In this document: positions 30,401 through 41,197 of the stretch, in pieces | How positions within the stretch are numbered: position 1 is the stretch's first letter | Layout: every line of letters starts with the position of its first letter | Assembly: GCF_003589595.1 (NCBI RefSeq) | Contig: NW_020653993.1 | Location: forward strand, 8,665,298 to 8,729,297 | Direction of reading: 5' to 3' | Length of the DNA stretch: 64,000 bases | From: Hyposmocoma kahamanoa | Taxonomy: Eukaryota; Arthropoda; Insecta; Lepidoptera; Cosmopterigidae | Made by a program: the position numbers and the translations under genes | The notes under the pieces: generated by a model | Told to the model about the DNA's origin: nothing | Seen by the model: the letters and a program-made list of their open reading frames with translations, nothing else | Database searches by the model: none

Positions 30401-32452
30401 GTCGACTTCGATATCGCCAACGAACATAACTTGGAGTATAAACAGGTTATTGGTGAAGACGGCAAGATGCAAAATTCAGGCAGTTACGACGGTCTGATGC
30501 GATACGATTGCAGAGAAAAAGTAGTCCAAAAACTAAATAACGATGGATTATTTGTAGGTGTCCTTCCACATAGTATGTGTTTGCCGATTTGCAGTCGAAC
30601 AGGGGACGTAGTAGACTTCTTGCCCAAAGAACAGTGGTTCATATCATGTACCGACATGAACGAAAGAGCAGCTGAAATGGTCAAAAGTGGCCAGCTCAAA
30701 ATAGAACCGGAGAGATTTGTCGATAACTGGCTACAATGGTGTGCGGATGACAGAGATTGGTGTATTTCACGACAACTTTGGTGGGGTCATCAAGTGCCTG
30801 CGTACAGATGTTCTACGGTTGATAAAGAGGTGATCTGGGTAGCTGCACAAGATGCGAACGAAGCGCGAAAACGTGCATCTGTATACTTGAGGACGTATCC
30901 AGATTCAATCCTAGCTGAAAGAGATCGGGACGTGTTAGACACTTGGTTCTCTTCTGCCATTTATCCTTTCGCGGCTTTGGGTTGGCCCCAGCATCACTAC
31001 AGCAAAGACTACCACGATTTCTACCCATTAAATTTAATGGTGACCGGACATGATATCCTAGGCTTCTGGGTTCACAGAATGGTCATGCTGGGCTTAGAAT
31101 TAACGGAACGACTGCCATTCCCAAAAGTGCTGCTGCATGGTATTATTTGCGATAATAAGGGAGCTAAAATGTCCAAAAGCAAAGGGAACGTGATTGATCC
31201 AATCGACATCATCAATGGTATATCTTTGGAAGATCTCAGGCAAAAAACTATTGATAATAAAAACAAAGGTCTTTTGAATCAAGAAGAATTCGATAAAGCA
31301 ATATCATATCAAAGATATAATTTCATGGCTACTGAAGGCATACCTCGATGTGGAGCAGATGCGCTACGGTTCACATTACTTTCCCACGATATAAAATCTA
31401 ACTTCGTCAACTTTGATATCAACATGTGCCACGCAAATAAGTTGTTCTGCAACAAAATTTGGCAAAGCGTTAAATATCTGCAACTGAACTTTGACAAACT
31501 GAATAAACCGCACGATGTGGTTTGTTTAGACGATCTCACATGTTTTGACAAATGGATACTTAGCAGATTGCAAAATATGGTTGCGATTGTCAATAAGACT
31601 ACAGCTGATGCCGATTTCCATTTGACAACAAAAGCGTTAAGGACCTTTCTGTACAATGAAATGTGTGACATATATTTGGAAGCAACTAAGCCTGGTTTTC
31701 AAGGATATAAAAAGACAGTTGCATTTGCCCATGCCCATACATTGTCTGCAGTGTTAAACACAGGGCTTCGATGTCTTCATCCATTTATGGTTTATCTGAC
31801 ACAGGAAATAATCCCAAAAATTCCTTCTTTTCAAGATAATATTATTTACAATTTCACAGATTTAGACAAACCAGTTTTTGATTGGCCTTTGCACAGTGAC
31901 TTTCAAAGTTGGGATCATCCAAATGTGGAAAAGAAAATTGGAAAGATCCTGAACACTGCATCTTTGGTTAGAGAATTGAAAGGTTTATGTGGTATATCTA
32001 ATCGGTTGCGACCTTTAGTTTGCGTAAGAACAGCTGATGTCGATTTGAAAGATGATCTTGAAAATTTTAAACCAGTAATTCTTGGTTTAACGAAATGCAA
32101 AGATCTTCAGTTTGAGGATGCAGAAACGGCACGAAAAAGATTCATAAAAGGTTTCATAGATTTCGATACATTAGTTGGTGTGGAAATATTGAGTGACGAC
32201 GTAGAAAAAACATTATCGATGGCGAAACGAAAACTGACGCTGAAAATTGAGAAACTAGAAAAGGCTTTAACGAAGTTGGAAACAAAAATTAATAATTCAA
32301 ATTACGTTAACACTGTATCAGAAAGTATGCGTATTAAAGAGAAACAAATTTTATTACACAAAAAAGAGGAGCTAAAAAGAATGCAGACTGATTTAGGAAG
32401 GTTATCTTTTGAAAATATTGGCATAAACAAGAATAACTTAGAAATTAAGTGA
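27441..32452 (+). CDS. VARS2: Valyl-tRNA synthetase, mitochondrial, 4 exons, 1007 aa
   Basis: This class I synthetase charges tRNA-Val in the mitochondrial matrix. Exons are 27441-27681, 27901-28010, 29674-30164 and 30271-32452; borders are GT/AG and total 3024 nt with stop. The basic N-terminus ([15 protein letters not shown]) fits a mitochondrial targeting peptide. The Rossmann fold begins [16 protein letters not shown], with the HIGH-type motif HLGH at 79-82. The CP1 editing domain includes [16 protein letters not shown] (about 318-333). WWGH occurs at 451-454 and KMSKS at 580-584. The anticodon-binding domain follows, and the last roughly 80 residues are a Lys/Glu-rich coiled coil, as in the ValRS C-terminal arm. 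The first intron splits the Gly codon of HLGH. Length is near that of vertebrate VARS2. No polyadenylation signal was assigned. Confidence 0.96.
28676..28685. other. Assembly gap (10 N)
   Basis: Ten N characters lie inside VARS2 intron 2. The true length is unknown because runs of this size are often placeholders. Confidence 0.98.
28733..28916 (+). mobile_element. Foldback retroposon-like family G, copy 3 (184 bp)
   Basis: It starts GGAAATGAAACTATTTTTCC, folds back through AACAAACAGTCAACCGTGAC and ends TAACAATCGCGAAAACCTAAG. It is flanked by the identical 13-mer AGCAATACAATTA at 28720-28732 and 28917-28929. The central part of the left arm is shorter than in copy 1. Confidence 0.8.
29278..29411 (+). 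repeat. Short tandem repeat, about 55-bp units
   Basis: Two to three units carry TACCAGTAGGAGCATAAGGA, CATATTTTTCCTCGTGCTTC and CTACCAGTAGGAGCATGAGG. They lie in VARS2 intron 2. Confidence 0.8.
29452..29535 (+). repeat. GC-rich repeat fragment related to 11040-11190
   Basis: GAGTCGGGCGCGTGTCGGAT is followed by AATTCCGTGTATTTATTTAT and ATGGACGAC, the same order as the complement of the tract at 11140-11190. Confidence 0.55.
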
Positions 32453-32707
32453 TAATGTTGGATATTTTAAATTATTTGGTTCATTTAGTCGAACGTATGA
32501 CGTAAAAATATTATTGTTGGGTTGAGAAATAAGACTAATATTTAAAACAATTATTTTATTTTAACTTATTGTAAAACTCTGTAATTGACTAACAATTAGG
32601 GCCTTGAATGTAAAACTATTTTTGAAAACAGCTACAGTATAATGAAGGCCTCCATAGACTGAAACAACAGTACTAGACTTGAACCGGAGCGGCAGCGGCA
32701 GTTTTGA

Positions 32708-32741
32708 CCATATCCATACATTGTCAGCTGTGTTAAACACA
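32708..32741 (+). repeat. 34-bp fragment similar to VARS2 exon 4
   Basis: The core CATACATTGTC and TGTTAAACACA match VARS2 31729-31762 at about 30 of 34 bases by eye. No similarity was seen beyond that. Confidence 0.5.
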
Positions 32742-32850
32742 TCGACAAAAACGCGTTTCTAGTATGCAAGTAACTTGCTTAAGTAATTAACAATTATTTT
32801 TAACGAAAGTTAATATCATCATTTTACAAATCTAAACAAATTATAATTAG

Positions 32851-33001
32851 TTGGAACATAATAGCACAGGTGTCAGGCCTTCCACTATGCAAGTAGCTAA
32901 GAAGTAACACAATAATGAGATGGAACATAATAGCACAGGGCTCATAAGATAGGTGTCAGGCCTTCCACTATGCAACTAGCTAAGGAGTAACACAATAATG
33001 G
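32851..33001 (+). repeat. Direct tandem duplication, 70-80 bp units
   Basis: GGAACATAATAGCACAGG and GTGTCAGGCCTTCCACTATG, then AGTAACACAATAATG, occur twice in a row. The second unit has a 12-bp insertion (GCTCATAAGATA). Confidence 0.85.
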
Positions 33002-33094
33002 CAAGTGTGCCTATGGTGTCTTTTTTGAAGATAGATAAAGATAAATGACAGTGTATTGCGCAAGTGTTGCCCACTTATAAGCAGCTGCAGCTTT

Positions 33095-33705
33095 CGAAAT
33101 CGGTCTACTTTCCCGATCGGTCCACTTGTCCAAAAAAAATCCGTTTTACAAATTTTCAAAGGCAATTTGTAATAATAAATAATGCGTAATTGCAGATTGC
33201 CATGGAGTACATACATTTTTTATATTTTTGATAATGATGGCCAGTTTAGAAAAAACAAAATGAAGTAGACAGTTGGTTTTTAACCGCCTTAAAAAAAAGG
33301 AGGAAGTTCTCAATTAGACTGTATTTTTCTGTATATAATTATGTTACGCGGTAACTCCGGTTAGTGAACCAATTTTAACGACTCTTTTTTGTTGGAAAGA
33401 GGGTACCTCAGTAGTCCCATTTAAATTTGGATAAAATATTCCACCTCTAAGGGTGGCAAACTAGGGGGTGAATCCGGTTTCGCGCACTTTCCGGTAACCG
33501 ATTTGAAACTTTTGAGGTCGGTTTTTAGTACTCTGTACTGAGATTTTCTGAGTAGGCGCATCATTAAAGTAGACCTATAGGGAAAGTAGACTGATCGGGA
33601 AAGTAGACTAAATGAGAAACTAGACCAAACAGGAAAGTAGACGAAATGGGAAATAGATAAATCGGGAAAAACAAGTGGACCGATCGGGAAAGTAGACCAA
33701 TTGTA
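33095..33705. repeat. Inverted-repeat element with short internal repeats
   Basis: The left end has ATCGGTCTACTTTCCCGATC and GGTCCACTTGTCC. The right end has AAGTGGACCGATCGGGAAAG, its inverted partner. From 33568 to 33702 a unit like GGGAAAGTAGACC recurs about seven times with drift. A family H repeat is nested at 33281-33530. Confidence 0.65.
33281..33530 (+). repeat. Repeat family H, copy 2
   Basis: It reads TAACCGCCTTAAAAAAAAGG, then AAGTTCTCAATTAGACTG, GGTAACTCCGGTTAGTGAAC, GGCAAACTAGGGGGTGAATC and TTTGAGGTCGGTTTTTAG. The last part is an inverted copy of the start. Confidence 0.75.
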
Positions 33706-33760
33706 CCGAAGGGAACTACACGACTATTTAAAATTTTATGAGTAGCTTAGTTAGTACTTT

Positions 33761-34066
33761 AGTAGCAGTAGAGCTCCTTGCGGAAGAGTTCGTCCAGGGA
33801 AGTACTGTCACCTTACCTGTTTCTACCGCCAAACAGTAATGTCAGCATTACTGTGTACCGGTTTTGAAGGGTAAGGGTGCTGGTGAAATTACAGGCACAT
33901 GAGACTAGTCAAATTGTCTCAGGTTGACGGGCGCAGTGGCAGTGCCCCTCAGAATTTTGCGATTTTAAGCTCTGAGTGGCACTGCAACTGTTATGGACAG
34001 GCGTGTAGCTGATGGTAATCAGGTGCACGACTTGTTCGTCCCGTCACTTGATATTATCAAAAAATA
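33761..34066 (+). repeat. SINE-like repeat family A, copy 4
   Basis: It starts AGTAGCAGTAGAGCTCCTTG, has the core GTCCAGGGAAGTACTGTCAC and ends CACTTGATATTATCAAAAAA. Confidence 0.8.
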
Positions 34067-34781
34067 TATGAAAACGGGCAACCCTGCATATTTAATCTTA
34101 CTCCGTCTTCAAAAAACAAAGACTTAAACTCATCGACTGTACGTATTGTAAGTCAATGCTTATACTCCATAAAATCGACTTAAATGCTAGTGTGACGTCA
34201 CACTTATATGCAAGTATTTGAATAATAGAAACGCGAAGTAAAATGTAGGATCAATATGCATATAAAGTCCATGGATTAACATCTTCACAATAACACTTAA
34301 AGAAATTCGTAAACTAAATACACTCTTGACAAGTATCTAACATTTTTGACAAACAATATTTCTTTACAATTTACACATTAAAAACACTCATTAGACTCTA
34401 GGAATTCACTACAACATCTTATATTTTAACCACAAAATACGTAATTAAATTTTCAAATTTTTTTAAATTTTAGCCTTCCAGCGCTAGTAAATACAATCAA
34501 ATTTTCTCAAATTATCCGTTTAAAACATATCTATTAATTATCTGTTAAAAGTTAACGATAGAAACATAGGCGACACTGAGTCGGAATGATCGAATAACAT
34601 GAGCCCGACTTGCGGGCTAAACCTGTTCGACAGTTTGTCGTATTGACAATACAGCTGTTTTATGCCAAGTGCGACTGTTATATTTATAATTCATACAGGT
34701 AGTCACGTGTCGCCGCGACAGGTCTGTGTCAAAACCGCCAGTGTTGCTAGTCTCACAATAAAATTGGGTTTCAGCATTTCA

Positions 34782-34846
34782 GTAATACACATTTCTACCG
34801 TGTAATGGCATCAGTGTTGCCATTACACGGCAGAAATGTTTATTAC
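34782..34846. repeat. Near-perfect 29-bp hairpin, 7-nt loop
   Basis: The left arm GTAATACACATTTCTACCGT/GTAATGGCA and the right arm TGCCATTACACGGCAGAAAT/GTTTATTAC pair at 27 of 29 positions around TCAGTGT. The size suits a pre-miRNA-like transcript or a minimal MITE. Confidence 0.7.
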
Positions 34847-35899
34847 CCACAAATATAAACTGGTACCACGGGTAGGTTATTTGAAACTTAATTTTGACAT
34901 TGGTAGGCATATACATCCAATAGCAACACTTGCTCTGAAGCTTATCATTACCCATTAATCACACTCATATCGTTTAGGATAGGTAATAAAAATATTTATA
35001 TTGACAAAGAATCGAGAAAAAACAGGGAATAAGTAATCCCTTGGCTGTCTACTCATTAACGCGGAAGGTATGACGCACGTACTGTTTACACAAATTAACC
35101 AAGCAGAAAGCTTTATAAATCCAATGCGTAGTCACACAAGATGCAATCCGACTGCAATTGAAAATGTGCAGTTGTATCGCACCACTATTAGGCTCCAGAT
35201 TGCTCAAATTTTGAATTACCGTTTTTATATCGGGCGGGTGTACTCATAGAAGCTGCAACCATAGTTAAACTAAGGAAAACACAGACATTTTGCCAACTTA
35301 CTTACTTTAAATTGGCTGGTGCACAAAAGATAAATGCAGATGTAATAAACATTTTGACCAAAATAGATTAACATTTGATTATTATTTTGGTCCATTAACT
35401 CTCATTATTCTCCAGAATGCGCCCCGGCAAATAAAAATCTCCATGTCTGCACATATTGAACGGTTACTATAAATAAAAAATTGTTTCTATAAATAACCCA
35501 AGACCTGAAACACCTGTTTTGAGAAAAGAACTACTTCATGTAAAACATCATTATTAATAATTAAAACTTTGAAGCTTTTCCGGTGAACATCCGAGTTAAT
35601 CAGAAGACAGCACCAATTTGTACTTTGGAGACAAGACTACATATTGATATGAATTATTTATAACAATTAACTCCTAAGTAAAATTGTGCGTTAAAAAGGC
35701 ACACTTATTTAATTTTTTACTTCGCCTTCGTCGTGGTTAAAGTTGACAGGATACTTCAGGGTTTCTTGCAAAAAATTGTGCCAAACGCTTCGCCTATATT
35801 TATTTAGTATAAAATATATGGTTGGCGTTCCATTCGGTCGTTGACACAATATTATTAAAGAACAAACCACAAACGTGTGTCACTGGCATAGACTTAGTA

Positions 35900-35956
35900 C
35901 TTGGTGCAACGGGCTGGTATCCGCAACTCGACGACAAAGCGCCTATTTTGCGTGTA
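35900..35956 (-). mobile_element. Ultrashort retroposon-like family U, copy 2
   Basis: On the minus strand it reads ACGCAAAATAGGCGCTTTG to GCCCGTTGCACCAAG. No direct duplication flanks it. Instead CATAGACTTAGTA and TACTAAATCTATG form an inverted pair, so this locus may have been rearranged. Confidence 0.7.
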
Positions 35957-36134
35957 TATAGGGTACCTATATACTAAATCTATGGTCGCTGGCATACTTA
36001 CATACCAGTTGCAGGCAATTGTAAGTTAACTAGCATATTTATACAAGTAAAAGGCATGCCAGTAAAATGGCGTGTTAGATATCAGTGGAAGCGTGAATCT
36101 TCGAAACTTAGCACACGGCCAGCTTGTCTGTGCA

Positions 36135-36240
36135 AAGTCAAGAGCACGTCAAGCTTTACGCTTAAGACTTAAATCCAACTCTATGCCGCTTACGATAAGA
36201 ACGGTCCAAAGTGTCAACCTTGGCGTGCTCTTGACTGTAC
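36135..36240. repeat. Inverted repeat, arms about 20 bp
   Basis: AAAGTCAAGAGCACGTCAAG and CCTTGGCGTGCTCTTGACTG are inverted copies about 65 bp apart. Function is unknown; this may be the remnant of a MITE. Confidence 0.5.
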
Positions 36241-36851
36241 TCATGATTAACAATAATCACTTTTAAATGTGTAGATATTTTTAATTAGTTCCGTTCAAGA
36301 ATTTTATTGACTACAAAATTCCGCGTGTCTTGCCTTGCCTCTGAAATCAGCCATAAGCTTTTTACTGTAGATCAACCTATACTGTAATCAAATGCTGAGA
36401 ATAATCACTGTACTCGACAAGGGAATTCTATTCTATTTTTAAAAAGGATGGCTTCTCTTTTAAACAAGGGAATTCAAGGCCAAAAATGTAAACAAACAAC
36501 TGCCAATGTCAAAATGACATCTGCTAGATTAACAATTTTTTCATGTTAATGTGTTTGATAAAAATAACGTTTTGATAATATTTTATTTGGACATGTAAGT
36601 AATTTAGCACTTTTTAATGTCATTTTAGACGTTTTTACAATAGCATAATTCTTACATATTTTTTGTAACGGCAACACTTTTGTGTTATCTCTGATTCCGC
36701 CGCCAAGTACAGACTGACATAGCATTCAAATTAAGTTTAATATTAATTAACTAGCTTAGTCTGATCTCAGAGTCAATTGAAACAGATCATTACGAGAATA
36801 CCCTAAATAAACATAACACTTATATAATAAGCTTTAAGTGAATATATAGAA

Positions 36852-36857
36852 TTTATT
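36852..36857 (-). promoter_or_regulatory. Polyadenylation signal, zinc-finger gene
   Basis: AATAAA on the minus strand, about 65 nt after the stop codon at 36923-36925. Confidence 0.6.
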
Positions 36858-36922
36858 ACGTTTTGTCTTTTAAACTTCTTAGCAATATTGAACCTTCTGG
36901 CAACAGCATTAGTGAATAACTA

Positions 36923-39900
36923 TCATTTCTTTGGTACTTTCCTCACTTTGGCAGGCTTCGGCTTGATTGCGACTTTTCTCTTTCCGGGTAAAACGCGTTT
37001 TATAATTAAATCTGGAATATATAACAAAAATTGAATTTAATTTAATAAACAAATAAGTCTTTGGCGATTATGGTTTATTTCCACAGACATATATCTAAAT
37101 AGACGCCGCAAGTGTACCTACTTCGCGTGCCCAATGTATGTAAACTATAAACGCTTAGTTGCCGCTGCTACGCTTCAGACTGCGTCCGGTCGTTATCGTA
37201 GTTAAACATCTATCGAAAACATGAAAAATGCCTAATTGTGCCATTAGAAACTGCAAAAACACAATAACTATGAATAGATGTATAAACAGGAACATTTACT
37301 TCCACAGTTAAGTCATTTTGTAATTAAAATATGCAGTTTATTTTAAAATCAATTATTTTCATTTTGAATGAATTTGGAGAAAACAAATATTATGTCGTAA
37401 GTGTAAATAAATAAACGAGTGTTTGCATGCGGCGATTCGTGATACATTTTTTTTGATACGGCTTTTACTTGGTGCGGTACACTTGTGAGGCTTCTTTAGT
37501 AGGCCATGAATATCAAACAAGCGATACTTTTGTATAATGCATTCAGGTTCGTGCTACAGCCGCTTCGTCATGTTTTAAGTCAAATTTTAAGATTACTGAT
37601 GTTGTCCCCACTCCCAATAAAATATGAAATAAACACAGGCATTTATTTATTAAAATAAATATAAATATTTTTTTTAGTAAAATAAATAAATCTTGTCTCC
37701 GATGTGGAATTTCCTGGGTTTAATTCCTACCGCGGTCTGCACCATGCGTATTTATGTGTCAAACTATCATGCATGCAGCAATGGAATGAAGGAAAACCTG
37801 CATTTCGGAGAAGTATCACAAAATTCTTAGAATAAATGTAAAGTCAACCCTCAACACTTTGGGACCCGTACCCACCAGTGAAACTTATGTCGCTTGACTA
37901 TTACGATAAATATACTCCGAATCGAGAAAAGTGGAGATGTGTCTAGAGCCGTGTATTCCGAATCTAAGGGTCGTATTCTAGAACTCTATTCAATGCTCAA
38001 GTCAGGATTGCACTGGCAACACAAGCACTGGAAATACGACCCTAATGGCAGGGCTCGAGTATGATTTCGAGTGCTTTAAACCATACTCAAATCCTGACTT
38101 GAGCATTGAGTAGAGTTCTAGAATACGACCCTCAATCTGTTAATTTTAATCTGAACTTCGATAAATAAGAAGAAATACTATTGCTTCTTTTTACACCTCT
38201 TCTCCCTGATTTGTTAGTTGAACTAATTTAATTTAGCATGATATATAATACACTTACCACTATTTAATCTTGCGTCTAACTTTATTTTTGTACTGTAAAC
38301 AACAAAGAAATTTAAATTTATTATTTTGTATTTATTACACATGATGTATTTATTACACATGAGAGATTTGAATACGAGATTGGATAACCAAGCTAAAAAG
38401 GAGCTGGGCATGACATGTTGCGTGCGTGGTACTGATTAGACGGAATATATAGAACCAGTAGTAGCAGTACCACTCCTTGCGAAAGAGTTCGTCCAGGGAA
38501 GTCTTTACCTATTTCTGCTGCCAAACAATAATGTGAGCATTACTGCTTTACAGTATTGAAGGGTAAGGGTGCTGGTGGAATTACAGGCACATGAGACTTG
38601 TCAACTTATATCTCAGGGTGACAGGCGCAGTGGCAGTGCTGGCAATCTTTGCAATTTAAAGCTCTGAGTGGCACTGTAACTGCTGTGGTCATGCATGTCG
38701 CTTAGCTTATTCGTCTGTCATATGGTTAAACAAAAAAAAAGAAAGCAACAAAGGAATGTTGTCCAAAAAATGGTTATAGAAACCTGAATAATCTATATAA
38801 ACTTCATTACTTTTTTCCTTCAGATTTTTCGTGTTATGTTAGTATAAAAAATACGTGGGCGTTATCTTTCTTAAGTGGGCAGTGAGCCAAAAAGTTTAGG
38901 AACCTATGTGCTAGGCTTATACTTATAAAAATTAAAAAATTTTAATATAGCCAAAGGATGATGTAATTGCTTTTTTCCTTCTCCACCGCTCGAATTGTGC
39001 ATGTGCCAAATTTGCGTTTATTTTCACTGTTAACATTTTTCTGTTATGTATTTGTTTGTATTATCGAATAAATTAATCGTTTTTATAAAAACCAAGTGAT
39101 TACAACAAATCAAATCGTCAATGTGAAAGTGCAATCATTTACTTATCAATAATGTTTACAGCAGTGGATCAAATATCCGGCGGTCGGATATCCTGCTATC
39201 CCACCTAGGTGCCCGTCGTATATCCGGATATCCGGCTATCCGGCCTAGATGCCCGCCGGGTATTCGGTATTTGGCCAAATCACTATCCGTTTCATCTCTA
39301 GTACTTTGTACAACAAAAAAATTCATTTCATAAGTAATGTCATAAGTAATGCACAAAATATTCATAATTATAACAAAAAAACTACATACAATTCAGATTG
39401 ATAAGCAATAAAGAAGATAAAGTAAGAATACTTACGTCTTTTGTCTTTCTATGTCAGCCTTATTCCTTCTGTTCAACTCCAGTATCTTCCTCTCTATAGG
39501 AGCTGAAACATTATAATTATAACAGTTTATATGAGTTCATTATGTTCTACATTTCTTTAAGCTTTCAAATATTATTCAAAGCTTGCATTTGTATAATCCA
39601 TATTGTTAGTTGCAATTAATTTGAATTTTTTAGTACAAACTATTTAAACAAATTTTGGCCCTGTATAAAAAAACTATATGGCCCTGATAACACACACAGC
39701 AGTACTTTTGAACAACTACCAAAAGTAGATTACAATTTTGCTTTGATAAAAGATATTGCATACTTCAATTTGAAATAATCTTGTTTATAGAAAGATCTAC
39801 CTCATTTACTGGTAGATGACAAGTTGCTTTTTCAGACTCTGAAATGGTGGATACATCAATATTTGATGTCAGCAAAAGAAATTTGCTTTTTACATTTTGT

Positions 39901-41197
39901 AACATACTGAACACCATCATTCAATATAGCAAAAGAAGACTTTTGGAAATTAAGTTCCGAATGATATGGATTTTCCGATTTCTGACACACATTCAACAAC
40001 TAAGTCTGTTTTTTGAGTTCTGATTTATGCAACCGTTTTATTGAAAACAGTAACATCTTTGTAAACAAAAATAACAAAATTTGTTTTAATTATCACGTCT
40101 AGTTAAGTATCAAAAGGAAACCTGTTGGTTTTGGCCTTTTTAAGGATAACACTTACTCAATTTAGACAAATCGCCTTTCTTAGCTTCCTCTTCATGCCAT
40201 TTCACATGTTTGACCAAACAGAATAAGTATTTAAAACTTTGTGAACATTTCGCACATGCGTACATCATTTCACCTGACTCTGTCGGTTTTTCTTCAGTTG
40301 TTAAGTTTTCGTTATGATCATTTTTGTCACCGAGATTTATAACTCCCCCAGGTAGTATTTCCAATGTTGGCCAACTTTCTGTGTGATTTGGTTTTGTTAT
40401 TATCTTCAATTTTTCTATTGTTTTATTTTTTTGTAGTTTTTTGTCGGTTTCCTGTTTCATTTGTACCGGTACTTGCTGTGGAGAGAAAACATTATTTTAA
40501 TGATCCTTAGATACAGAGAGACCGGCAAAAAAATGTAGAAAAAGTAATGCATGTTGCTTGCTTACCAGTTCCAATCAATTTCTACAAGTAAAAAAATCTA
40601 TTTCCAGTATAAGCAGAGAGATGACAACTTTTTTGTTATGTAATTTTATTACCAAAATTTAAAAAAACAAAGCAAGAAGTGCCCGACTATTGACACCTCA
40701 ACCCAGCCCACTAAATAAGCTGAACTAAAAACCGCATAACTCCATTTTTGGATGAAATCCCTTATTTACTCTTCAAGCGCAATATTGGGCAATTAAAGCT
40801 CAAAACATAATTTCTGTACTCTAATTTGTTATAAATAAAGATACAATACAGTCACATAATTACTTCTACTAATTGTTTTTTGTGCCTACTCGAAGTTTAC
40901 GAATTTAGCAGAAAAACAAACAAGAAAAATTATAATACTCACTCCAAACTCAGACTTGGCACTTTCAATGTTTTCCGACACAATTAATACGCCAAGATCA
41001 TTTACGTCTTCCGACTTTATAGAAACCATGCTTCCTATGTTGGATTCTTCATCTTCCACTACACACTGATCATATTCCCCATCAATAATACAAGTTTCAA
41101 AGACTTCGTGAGATTCTGACATGTATTCTATAGATCTGTCTGGCTGAACATCCGACATGCGAACTAGAGGTACATTCTCCAGGTCTTCGCTCTCCAT
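36923..41197 (-). CDS. Uncharacterised single C2H2 zinc-finger protein, 5 exons, 254 aa
   Basis: Exons on the minus strand are 41197-40943, 40475-40157, 39502-39436, 38292-38258 (35 nt) and 37011-36923; phases are consistent and total 765 nt. The N-terminal 85 residues are strongly acidic (MESEDLENVPLVRM, EYDQCVVEDEESN). The centre is Lys/Asn-rich and carries one C2H2 finger, YACAKCSQSFKYLFCLVKHV to H179 (C159, C162, H175, H179; spacing C-2-C-12-H-3-H). A charged segment PIERKILELNRRNKADIERQ follows, and the tail is very basic (KRVLPGKRKVAIKPKPAKVR), like a nuclear localisation signal. Acidic, finger and basic parts suggest a nuclear, possibly DNA- or RNA-binding protein, but I do not recognise an orthologue. 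The microexon and last exon rest on splice phase, so they are less certain than exons 1-3. Confidence 0.75.
37082..37111 (+). repeat. Short dispersed repeat, copy 1 of 2
   Basis: CACAGACATATATCTAAATA followed by GACGCCGCAAG recurs at 45843-45871 with two or three differences. Confidence 0.45.
37967..38132. repeat. Palindromic MITE family K, copy 1 (166 bp)
   Basis: The inverted ends are AGGGTCGTATTCTAGAACTC and GAGTTCTAGAATACGACCCT; the repeats continue inward through AATGCTCAAGTCAGGA. It lies in the last intron region of the zinc-finger gene. A head-to-tail pair occurs at 56703-57046. Confidence 0.8.
38333..38367 (+). repeat. Short tandem duplication
   Basis: GTATTTATTACACATGA occurs twice in a row. 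Confidence 0.75.
38461..38739 (+). repeat. SINE-like repeat family A, copy 5
   Basis: GTAGCAGTACCACTCCTTGC and GTTCGTCCAGGGAAGTC start it. Part of the core is deleted, and it ends in an A run. It lies in an intron of the zinc-finger gene. Confidence 0.75.

Larger units (their letters stand above)
32453..33094. other. VARS2 3' flank with short duplications
   Basis: No further exon was seen. It contains a fragment resembling VARS2 coding DNA (32708-32741) and a local tandem duplication (32851-33001). Confidence 0.5.
34067..36851. other. Intergenic interval, VARS2 to zinc-finger gene
   Basis: No exon was recognised. It holds a strong hairpin (34782-34846), a family U element (35900-35956) and a weaker inverted repeat (36135-36240). 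Confidence 0.45.
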
